Positions 43,010 through 49,846 of a stretch of DNA of 64,000 nucleotides are shown here, piece by piece. The position numbers were made by a program, and so were the translations under genes. This DNA is from Sporosarcina cyprini (lineage in GTDB: Bacteria > Bacillota > Bacilli > Bacillales_A > Planococcaceae): the NCBI RefSeq assembly GCF_022048975.1, contig NZ_JAKMHX010000016.1:62001-126000 (forward strand), read 5' to 3'. The notes under the pieces were generated by a model, which worked only from the letters and a program-made list of their open reading frames with translations, did no database searches and had not been told where the DNA came from. Every line of letters starts with the position of its first letter. Within the stretch, counting starts at the first letter, position 1.

Positions 43010-44494
43010 GTGGAAGCGCAGATGAAGGCTGAAAAACAGAAGCATAATCTAAAACCCTTTTGGATTGCTCTCGCTTTTGCAGTCATGATTCTTATTGTTC
43101 TCTTGCCAACTCCCGAAGACCTGCCCGTCATGGGTCAGCGGGCACTCGCCATCTTAGCGTTCGCGGTCATCCTGTGGGTGACGGAAGCCGTGACATACCC
43201 CGTCAGCGCGGCTATGATTATCGGCCTCGTCGCCTTGTTGATCGGCTTTTCACCGGATATGGCAAATCCAGAGGTGAATATCGGAACGAAGAAAGCACTC
43301 ACGATGGCGCTTGGTGGATTTTCGAATTCAGCTGTCGCACTCGTTGCCGCCGCCCTCTTCCTCGCCTCTGCGATGCAGGCGACTAATCTGCATAAACGGC
43401 TCGCCTTGTACATCTTATCCAAAGTCGGCGTGAAGACCGGCGCTATCGTATTTGGTGCAATTCTCGTATCCATTATCCTTGCTTTCTTCGTACCAAGTGC
43501 GACCGCCCGTGCCGGGGCAGTCGTTCCCATCCTGCTTGGAATGGTAGCCGCTTTCGGTCTGCCGACAAACAGCCGGCTTGCCGCATTGCTCGTCATTACC
43601 GCTGTTCAGGCAGTTTCAGTATGGAATATCGGAATCAAAACCGCTGCTGCTCAAAATATGGTGGCACTCGGTTTTATTGAGAAGGAGTTCGGCGAATCAA
43701 TTGCCTGGAGTACGTGGTTTTTATACGCAGCTCCCTGGTCCATCCTCATGTCGTTCGTCCTCTATTTCGTCATGATCAAATTGATTAAACCGGAAACAAA
43801 AGTCGTAGAAGGCGGAAAAGAGTTAATTCAAGGACAGCTAAAGGAACTGGGACCGATGAAGCCTGCGGAGATTAGGCTCATTGTCGTTTCTCTCATCCTG
43901 CTTTTCCTTTGGGCGACCGAAGAGAAGCTGCACCCGCTTGATACAACGACAGTGACTGTCATTGCCATTGCCGTGTTGCTGTCCCCTAAAATTGGAGTGT
44001 TTGATTGGAAGACCGTAGAACGCCTCATTCCATGGGGCACTATTATTGTGTTTGCGGTCGGAATTGCACTCGGGACGATCCTGCTCGATACGAACGGGGC
44101 CCAATGGCTTTCGGATAAAGTATTCGGCGCAATGGGACTGGATACAATGCCGCTGCTCGCCACCATCGCACTGCTGTCGCTGTTTAACATTTTGATTCAT
44201 CTCGGTTTCGCGAGTGCGACGAGCTTGTCCTCTGCGCTTATTCCGATTTTCATCGCATTGACCTCTACCATCGCAATCAATGCGAACGACATCGGCTTCG
44301 TGCTCATTCAACAGTTCGTCATCAGCTTCGGTTTCCTGTTGCCGGTAAGCGCACCGCAAAACATGCTCGCTTACGGAACAGGTGCGTTCTCGGTCGGCGA
44401 CTTTCTGAAATCCGGGATTCCGCTCACCGTCATCGGCTATTTGCTTATCTTGCTGTTCAGTGCGACATATTGGAAATGGGTCGGCCTCTTGTAA
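43010..44494 (+). CDS. DASS-family Na+-coupled dicarboxylate symporter (CitT/YflS-like)
   Basis: 494 residues, about 13 hydrophobic segments. DASS hallmarks: WVTEAVTYPVSAAMI (about 57-71), a first SNT-like site NSAVALVAAA, FVPSATARAGAVVPILLG (about 155-172), and a second-half FASATSLSSALIPIFIAL. The closest type is bacillar YflS/CitT malate or 2-oxoglutarate carriers. The start is GTG at 43010 with GAAGGGA about 10 nt upstream; ATG 12 bp on is an alternative. Convergent with pcp, sharing a terminator. Confidence 0.9.
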   Translation: MEAQMKAEKQKHNLKPFWIALAFAVMILIVLLPTPEDLPVMGQRALAILAFAVILWVTEAVTYPVSAAMIIGLVALLIGFSPDMANPEVNIGTKKALTMALGGFSNSAVALVAAALFLASAMQATNLHKRLALYILSKVGVKTGAIVFGAILVSIILAFFVPSATARAGAVVPILLGMVAAFGLPTNSRLAALLVITAVQAVSVWNIGIKTAAAQNMVALGFIEKEFGESIAWSTWFLYAAPWSILMSFVLYFVMIKLIKPETKVVEGGKELIQGQLKELGPMKPAEIRLIVVSLILLFLWATEEKLHPLDTTTVTVIAIAVLLSPKIGVFDWKTVERLIPWGTIIVFAVGIALGTILLDTNGAQWLSDKVFGAMGLDTMPLLATIALLSLFNILIHLGFASATSLSSALIPIFIALTSTIAINANDIGFVLIQQFVISFGFLLPVSAPQNMLAYGTGAFSVGDFLKSGIPLTVIGYLLILLFSATYWKWVGLL

Positions 44495-44540
44495 TAAAAA
44501 AATGCGCGGAAGAGGAAGCTGCCCTCTTTCGCGCGTTTTC
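44495..44540. terminator. Bidirectional terminator between DASS and pcp genes
   Basis: AATGCGCGGAAGAGG pairs with CCTCTTTCGCGCGTT with slight mismatch. T runs follow on both strands. It overlaps the pcp stop codon. Confidence 0.82.
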
Positions 44541-45153
44541 AATGTGGTTTACTTACTGTTTCAATACAAATGAGAATGGCACGCTTTAAATCCTCGTGCG
44601 ACCAGCTCGGCACCCGTCCATGCTCAACAGCCAGTTCATGAGAAGCCGGGATGTGAATAAAACCGGCGCGCATATCAGGCAGTTCGGTATTTGCTAAATG
44701 GAGCGCCCGATACATGACGTTGTTGCATAAATAGGCGCCCGCCGTATTGGAGATCTCTGCTGGAAGACCTGCTTCCTTCAAAGCATTGACCATCTTGCGG
44801 ATCGGCATGTTCGTAAAATAGCCATCTGCCCCGTCTTCTACGATAGGTTCATCGACTGGAGCATAACCGCTATTATCTTTCGGACCATCGCTGACATTGA
44901 TAGCGATACGCTCCGGCGTAATTTTATAACGTCCGCCGGATAGCCCCAGCGAGAGAACGGCATCCGGTTTGATTTCCTGAATATGTTTTACGATAAGGTC
45001 CCCAGATTGGCTGAAATCGACCGGCAAGATTTCACTATGAATCTTATACTCACCGATCGTCATGCCATCCAGCTCGTCCGCAATCTTCTGCGTCGGATTC
45101 ACTGGATATTTCAAAAATGGTTCAAATCCAGTCACTAGTAATGTCTTCATCAT
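44539..45153 (-). CDS. pcp: Pyroglutamyl-peptidase I
   Basis: This 204-residue cysteine peptidase removes N-terminal pyroglutamate from peptides. It shows TGFEPFLKYPVNPT at the start, the PERIAINV segment with the active-site Glu (about 81), GAYLCNNVMY with the catalytic Cys (about 144), and AGFIHIP with the catalytic His (about 167). Length matches the family. ATG-ATG at 45150-45153 follows AAAAGGGG; either could be used. Divergent from the SDR gene. Confidence 0.95.
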   Translation of the reverse strand: MMKTLLVTGFEPFLKYPVNPTQKIADELDGMTIGEYKIHSEILPVDFSQSGDLIVKHIQEIKPDAVLSLGLSGGRYKITPERIAINVSDGPKDNSGYAPVDEPIVEDGADGYFTNMPIRKMVNALKEAGLPAEISNTAGAYLCNNVMYRALHLANTELPDMRAGFIHIPASHELAVEHGRVPSWSHEDLKRAILICIETVSKPH

Positions 45154-45256
45154 CTCATCCCCTTTTAGCTTTTATTATAGCGCAAAAGGGACTTTTTCTT
45201 TTAGTCTAAGTTTTCATTAGAGTTCATACCCTCTACATCTCTACTTCTTTTCGAAC

Positions 45257-45281
45257 GTTTAATGGCCGCCACACAGGGAAT
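45257..45281 (+). promoter_or_regulatory. Sigma-B-type promoter
   Basis: GTTTAA (45257-45262) and GGGAAT (45276-45281) are 13 bp apart, fitting the sigma-B consensus GTTTAA-n12-14-GGGWAT. It lies about 40 bp before the SDR start. Confidence 0.75.
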
Positions 45282-45321
45282 CATTGATATAGAAATATGT
45301 ATCAAAGGAGAGAATGCCCTT

Positions 45322-46197
45322 ATGGACAAATATGAAAAAATTGATGAACAAGTCGTTCCGCAAACACAGAGCCAACAACCGGGCGTGGAGGCCGAGATGG
45401 AGCCCGCTCCGATTTATGACGATGAGAACTACAAAGGTTCCGGCAAGCTGAAAGGAAAAAATGCGCTGATCACAGGAGGCGACAGCGGAATCGGACGTGC
45501 TGTTGCAGTCGCATTTGCCAAGGAAGGGGCGAATGTCGCCATCGCCTACTTGGACGAAGCAGAAGACGTGGATGCAAATAAAACAATTGAACTCATTGAG
45601 AAGTATGGCGGCAAAGCGCAAAAATACCGGACCGATATTAGTGAAGAGGAGAATTGTGAACGCCTTGTCGAGGATGTCATTTCAGAATTCGGCAGCCTGA
45701 ATATCCTTGTGAATAACGCAGGCAAACAATTCCCTCAAGATCACATCGCCAGCATCTCCGGCGATCAATTGCGCGAAACATTCGAGACGAATTTCTTCGG
45801 CCTCTTTTTCATGTCCAAAGCCGCGTTAGCCCACATGAAAGAAGGCGATTGCATCGTCAACACTTCTTCCGTAACGGCATACAATGGATCCCCTGGATTA
45901 CTGGATTACTCCGCTACCAAAGGGGCAATTACAACTTTTACGCGCTCCCTCGCATTGAACTTGGCAGAAAAAGGCATTCGTGTAAATGCCGTTGCCCCAG
46001 GTCCAATCTGGACGCCGCTCATTCCGGCGACATTCGACGCAAAAAAAGTGGAACAGCACGGTGCCGATACACCAGTAAAACGACGCGGCCAGCCTTCTGA
46101 AAACGCGCCGGCCTATGTATTCCTGGCTTCCAACGACTCCAGCTACATGACCGGTCAGACGATCCATGTCGATGGTGGAGATTATGTTGGATCTTAA
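45322..46197 (+). CDS. SDR oxidoreductase, general-stress type (YdaD/YhdF-like)
   Basis: About 291 residues. An acidic/Gln-rich N-terminal extension (about 1-40, ending DDENYKGSGKLKGK) precedes a classical SDR domain: TGGDSGIG (NAD(P) loop, about 50), NNAGKQ, SSV with the catalytic Ser, YSATK with Tyr and Lys (about 198-202), and a PGPIWTPLIP loop. This form resembles sigma-B-controlled stress dehydrogenases. ATG at 45322 has AAAGGAGAG at correct spacing; a longer frame from 45262 would begin inside the promoter. Confidence 0.92.
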   Translation: MDKYEKIDEQVVPQTQSQQPGVEAEMEPAPIYDDENYKGSGKLKGKNALITGGDSGIGRAVAVAFAKEGANVAIAYLDEAEDVDANKTIELIEKYGGKAQKYRTDISEEENCERLVEDVISEFGSLNILVNNAGKQFPQDHIASISGDQLRETFETNFFGLFFMSKAALAHMKEGDCIVNTSSVTAYNGSPGLLDYSATKGAITTFTRSLALNLAEKGIRVNAVAPGPIWTPLIPATFDAKKVEQHGADTPVKRRGQPSENAPAYVFLASNDSSYMTGQTIHVDGGDYVGS

Positions 46198-46215
46198 GGT
46201 GAATTTGTGAAGAGC

Positions 46216-46243
46216 AACGACCGCCGTGAGCGGTCGTTTTTTT
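46216..46243 (+). terminator. Terminator of the SDR gene
   Basis: AACGACCGC pairs perfectly with GCGGTCGTT around a 5-nt loop, followed by TTTTT. Confidence 0.92.
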
Positions 46244-46258
46244 AATGGGGGTGGGGGT

Positions 46259-46434
46259 GGATTTTGGCGGGTATGGGGGTGGATTTGGCGCGTATGGGAC
46301 CGGATTTGGCGCGGGGACTGTTGGATTTGGCGCGAACGGGACCGGATTTGGCGCGGGGACTGGTGGATTTGGCGCGTATGGGACCAGATTTGGCGCAAGG
46401 ACAGGTGGATTTGGTGCGGCTGAGCTTTTTTTGG
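46259..46434 (+). repeat. GGATTTGGCGCG tandem array (about 8-9 units, 21-nt period)
   Basis: Units start at about 46259, 46281, 46302, 46323, 46344, 46365, 46386 and 46407, with a decayed one near 46426. Core GGATTTGGCGCG is followed by alternating TATGGGACC and GGGACTGTT/GGT, giving a 42-nt dimer. It directly precedes the next array. The open frame through it reads Gly-rich FGAYGTGFGAG but has no ribosome binding site. Confidence 0.9.
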
Positions 46435-46450
46435 CATTAGCTATGTCTGA

Positions 46451-46770
46451 TTGACGTTCACTCTGAGTTATTGGCGTTCAGCTCGGGTTATTGGCGTTCA
46501 ATCTGAGTTATTGGCGTTCAGCTCAGGTTATTGGCGTTCAACTCGGGTTATTGGCGTTCAACTCGGGTTATTGGCGTTCAACTCGGGTTATTGGCGTTCA
46601 ACTCGGGTTATTGGCGTTCAGCCCGGGTTATTGGCGTTCAGCCCGGGTTATTGGCGTTCAGCCCGGGTTATTGGCGTTCAGCCCGGGTTATTGGCGTTCA
46701 AACGGAGTTATTGGCGTTCAGATCAGTTTATTGGCGTTCGCACTACGCTCCTCCCTCTTATCCGGCGTTC
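46451..46770 (-). repeat. GAACGCCA tandem array E (15 units, exact 20-nt period, opposite strand)
   Basis: TTGGCGTTCA, the reverse complement of the GAACGCCAA core, recurs every 20 nt from 46451 to 46731, with a stray copy near 46762. Most units read TTGGCGTTCARCYCGGGTTA, so this array is more uniform than C and D and lacks clear alternation. It lies between the SDR gene and the convergent YhgE gene. Confidence 0.95.
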
Positions 46771-46819
46771 AACCGAGTCCACCACCACTCCCCTTCCCCC
46801 GCATCTCCCGCTACAACAT

Positions 46820-46861
46820 AAAAAAACGATCCAGGACAATTACTGTCCGTGGATCGTTTTT
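46820..46861 (-). terminator. Terminator of the YhgE gene
   Basis: AAAAACGATCCA pairs with TGGATCGTTTTT and an inner GGAC/GTCC pair extends it. The minus strand continues in T. Confidence 0.85.
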
Positions 46862-46863
46862 CA

Positions 46864-49068
46864 TTACGCTTCCGCTGTGACTTCTTTGGAATACCGTTTG
46901 TTGAATACGAGTGCAAAGTAGCCGAATGTGACAAGGAGACAGGCGGCGATGAAGCCTAGCAAGATGCCGTTACTTGCCCATAGATGGGCGATGTCTCCTG
47001 TGGAGATGGCTGCTTTGAATGCCTGGACGGAGTACGTCATTGGCAATAGGGTGTTGAACACTTGGAGCGGTTCTGGAATTAATTCCAACGGGAATGTTCC
47101 GGCGCTCGTAGTCAATTGCAAGATCAAGATGAGAATCGCAATGAATCGTCCTGCGTCACTGAAAATGGAGACGAGCATTTGGACGATGGCGATGAAGGTG
47201 TAGCTCGTAATGATTGACGTGAGAACGAACAATCCGAAGTTTTCAGTTTCCAAGCCGAGCCCCCATTTGAGAACGGCTACTGCAACCAAGGCTTGCACTA
47301 AGCCGACCACAGCCAAGACAGATACTTTACTTGTCAGCCATCTGAATGCGCCTGTCGGACGGATGGCCGGTTCGACTAGCGGGAAGACGATGGAAACGAG
47401 CAACGCTCCGACGAACAGACCGAGTGATAGGAAGTATGGTGCAAATCCTGTTCCATAGTTCGGTACGTGGTTAATGCCTTCCTTATCGACATCTACCGGT
47501 GCTGCTGCCATGTCATACGTTTTATCATTTGCATGCACTTCGCTTGCAGTTTCGTTTGCTTCGGCCAGTTTGTCTTTCAACGTAAGCGTGCCGTCTTTCA
47601 ATTCATGCACACCGTCCGTCAATTTGGAAGAACCATCGGCAAGCTCTTTTGATTTTGATGCCAGCGTGCCAGTTCCTTCCTTCAGAGTGCCGGAACCTGT
47701 GGAAAGTTCGTTCAAGCCTGAAGCTAAACTGCCTGCTCCAGCTTTTGCTGCGTTTGCTCCTTGTGAGAGCTGAGCAAGACCTGTTGACAAGGCGCTATTT
47801 CCCTCAGCCAATGCATTCGCTCCTCCCGCCAGCTGAGGCGAGGATTCGCTCAATTTATTTAATCCGGCGAGCGCTTGCGCATGGCCGTCACGTAATTGGC
47901 CGGCTGCGCCATTCAATTGTGTTGTCCCTTCGTGAAGCGCCGCAGTGCCGGATGACAATTCCTTCATTCCGCCTGCCACTTCTGCACTACCCTGCTGTAA
48001 TTGGCTGAGTGCTGCTTTTAAACCGGATTGCTGATCTTCCGGAAGCGAGGCAAGAATTGGTGCCAATTGGTCCGACAGATTGGAGAGGCCTGCATTGACA
48101 TTTTGCGCGCCGTCTGCGAGTTTGGAAGCCGCACCTTGCAAGGCATCTGATTTTTCATTCAACGTGCTGACTGCGCTTCCGAATTCAGCTTCTTTTTGGC
48201 CGATTTGAGCGTAGCTGCTTTTCAACTGATCGACAGCAGCCGTGTAATTCGCGATGCCCTTTTGCAAATCTGCAGCACCCGCCGTCGCTTTTTGGGCTCC
48301 TTGATGGAGTTCATCGGCGCCTGATGCCAGTGTTCCGATCCCTTTGTTAAGATCATTCGCACCTTTGGCAGCCTTATCGGCACCCTTCGCGAGGCTGTCC
48401 GTGCCCTCTTTCAATGTAACCGTGCTGGATGCCAATGTTTCCAAGTAGCCCTTCAGATCATCGGCTCCGTTTGCTAATTCATTCGTGCCATCATACAATT
48501 TGCCAGCACCTTCTGCAGCATTTCCGAAACCGTCGCCCAGTTTGGTGATCGAATCAAAAAGCTGCTCTGCGTAAGTAGCCGTAACATTTTTATTCACTTC
48601 CGCCCGGATTCGTTCCATCGCGGTTTCCCCGATTTGAGCGGACAGGAAGTTATACCCTTCGTTCGGTTTGTATATGATTGTTAACTTCTCTGGATTTTCG
48701 TCGAGCAAAGATGTCGCATGAGCGGAGAAGTTTTCCGGTATTTCAATTGCAATATAATAATCTTGGTTTTTCAGTCCCTTTTCCGCCTGCTCTTTGCTTA
48801 CTTTTCGAAAATCAAAGTCTTTGTTTTCCACTAACTTGTCGACCAATTCATTACCGAGAGCTAATTGCTCCCCTTCCAATTCGGCTCCTTCGTCCATATT
48901 CACAACCGCGACTGGCAATGAATTCAATTGGGCATATGGATCCCAGAAGGCCCATAAGAACATGCCCGCATACAGTACGGGTATGAAGAGGATCGCCAGC
49001 ATTGGGACGAGCAGCTTCCTCGAGCGGAAGATTTGTTTCCATTCCGCAAATGTCATCGTCTTTTTCAT
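46864..49068 (-). CDS. yhgE: YhgE/Pip-family membrane protein (ABC-2-like)
   Basis: 734 residues. One N-terminal membrane helix (about 18-40) is followed by a large extracytoplasmic region and then five C-terminal helices (from about 525). The extracellular part, about 180-510, is built of heptad-like repeats such as LANGADDLKGYL, LAKGADKAAKGANDL and LSTGSGTLKEGT, forming a long Ala/Gly-rich coiled stalk as in phage infection protein Pip and type VII protein EsaA. The function in non-phage settings is unclear. It lies downstream of a TetR gene, as yhgD-yhgE do in B. subtilis. Confidence 0.9.
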   Translation of the reverse strand: MKKTMTFAEWKQIFRSRKLLVPMLAILFIPVLYAGMFLWAFWDPYAQLNSLPVAVVNMDEGAELEGEQLALGNELVDKLVENKDFDFRKVSKEQAEKGLKNQDYYIAIEIPENFSAHATSLLDENPEKLTIIYKPNEGYNFLSAQIGETAMERIRAEVNKNVTATYAEQLFDSITKLGDGFGNAAEGAGKLYDGTNELANGADDLKGYLETLASSTVTLKEGTDSLAKGADKAAKGANDLNKGIGTLASGADELHQGAQKATAGAADLQKGIANYTAAVDQLKSSYAQIGQKEAEFGSAVSTLNEKSDALQGAASKLADGAQNVNAGLSNLSDQLAPILASLPEDQQSGLKAALSQLQQGSAEVAGGMKELSSGTAALHEGTTQLNGAAGQLRDGHAQALAGLNKLSESSPQLAGGANALAEGNSALSTGLAQLSQGANAAKAGAGSLASGLNELSTGSGTLKEGTGTLASKSKELADGSSKLTDGVHELKDGTLTLKDKLAEANETASEVHANDKTYDMAAAPVDVDKEGINHVPNYGTGFAPYFLSLGLFVGALLVSIVFPLVEPAIRPTGAFRWLTSKVSVLAVVGLVQALVAVAVLKWGLGLETENFGLFVLTSIITSYTFIAIVQMLVSIFSDAGRFIAILILILQLTTSAGTFPLELIPEPLQVFNTLLPMTYSVQAFKAAISTGDIAHLWASNGILLGFIAACLLVTFGYFALVFNKRYSKEVTAEA

Positions 49069-49091
49069 TCTATCTCCTCCTTAAAACCATT

Positions 49092-49114
49092 TGACCATAA
49101 ACCTCATTCGGTCA
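49092..49114 (-). promoter_or_regulatory. TetR operator candidate before YhgE
   Basis: A 23-bp element with TGACC and GGTCA ends, 24 bp upstream of the yhgE start. It shares its ends and length with the element at 49724-49746. Confidence 0.55.
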
Positions 49115-49135
49115 TTTTAAATCAAAAAAGAAGTC

Positions 49136-49705
49136 TCAGCGCAGGAGACTCTTGAAAATCGTGTCGCTCAGCAACGTGGTAATTTGTTCTTCCGTCAATT
49201 CTGTGTCATGCGTTTTCTCCCAGTCCACAATAAGAGCCAAGTACGACTTGAAAAGAAGGTAAGCAATCAATTCGGAGTTACACGGTTTCAACTCACCTCT
49301 GCTGACAGCCCGTTCAATTTTCAGCTTCACATAAGAGACAATTTCTCTTTCAATTCCAGCCAGTACTTCTGTAACAGCAGGCGTTCGAAGTTCTTTTTCC
49401 TCGTCGATCAGTTTGGCGTAAAGCTGATGCGTTTTTCGGAATTTAAGTAATTGCATAAGACGGGCATGAACATTTTGTTCAAATGAACCTCCCTCTACCG
49501 CAACTGAATCCGATGCCGCTCGCATTTCCTCAATCATTTTTAGTACAATGGCATTGAACAATTCTTCTTTATTCGTAAAGAATGTATAAATCGTTCCTTT
49601 TCCGACATTGGCGATCTTCGCGACCTGATCCATTGTCGTAGCTTTGTATCCGAACAAGGAAAACGATTTAGCAGCTGCCTCCAAAATTTCCTGTCTTCGA
49701 TCCAC
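49136..49705 (-). CDS. TetR-family regulator (YhgD-like)
   Basis: 189 residues. The N-terminal HTH (about 5-50) reads RQEILEAAAKSFSLFGYKAT, then TMDQVAKIANVGKGTIYTFF, a typical TetR helix set. The C-terminal domain binds an unknown ligand. The start is GTG at 49703-49705 with AGGAGGTGA 5 nt upstream. It lies 67 bp upstream of yhgE on the same strand and probably represses both; TGAC-GTCA elements precede each gene. Confidence 0.9.
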   Translation of the reverse strand: MDRRQEILEAAAKSFSLFGYKATTMDQVAKIANVGKGTIYTFFTNKEELFNAIVLKMIEEMRAASDSVAVEGGSFEQNVHARLMQLLKFRKTHQLYAKLIDEEKELRTPAVTEVLAGIEREIVSYVKLKIERAVSRGELKPCNSELIAYLLFKSYLALIVDWEKTHDTELTEEQITTLLSDTIFKSLLR

Positions 49706-49723
49706 TTCTTCACCTCCTGCAAC

Positions 49724-49746
49724 TGACTAAAATACCATTCCAGTCA
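49724..49746 (-). promoter_or_regulatory. TetR operator candidate before the yhgD-like gene
   Basis: A 23-bp imperfect palindrome with TGACT and AGTCA ends, 16 of 23 positions symmetric. It begins just downstream of the predicted transcription start (about 49750), so binding would block transcription. Confidence 0.6.
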
Positions 49747-49756
49747 TCCAGTCATT

Positions 49757-49785
49757 ATCATACGCCCTCTTAGAATGAATTTCAA
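49757..49785 (-). promoter_or_regulatory. Sigma-A promoter of the tetR-yhgE operon
   Basis: On the minus strand, TTGAAA (49780-49785) and TATGAT (49757-49762) are 17 bp apart. Confidence 0.7.
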
Positions 49786-49812
49786 GTATTTCATGAGATT
49801 TTTTTATGCACA

Positions 49813-49840
49813 ACAAAAGGCCTCCCACTCGGAAGGCCTT
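49813..49840 (-). terminator. Terminator of the ABC-F gene
   Basis: AAGGCCTCCC pairs with GGAAGGCCTT with one mismatch around a 4-nt loop, then TTTTG on the minus strand. Confidence 0.82.
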
Positions 49841-49846
49841 CATTAC

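Noticed and set aside
43838-44542. 234-codon minus-strand frame opposite the DASS transporter
   Set aside because: It is antisense to a clear membrane transporter, rich in Arg/Gln/Asp as expected from complementing hydrophobic codons, and lacks a ribosome binding site.
45262-45321. Longer N-terminus for the SDR protein
   Set aside because: The ATG overlaps the GTTTAA box of the sigma-B-type promoter, and the next ATG (45322) has AAAGGAGAG at correct spacing.
46245-46454. Glycine-rich protein reading FGAYGTGFGAGTVGFGA
   Set aside because: The frame lies entirely in the GGATTTGGCGCG tandem array, starts inside the T run of the SDR terminator and has no ribosome binding site of its own.
46451-46921. 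Open frames of 96-156 codons encoding YWRSARVIGVQPGLLAFSPG-like repeats
   Set aside because: A 20-nt period rotates the frame every unit, so a 20-residue peptide repeat appears automatically wherever the unit lacks stops. Three overlapping frames of the same kind exist and none has a ribosome binding site.
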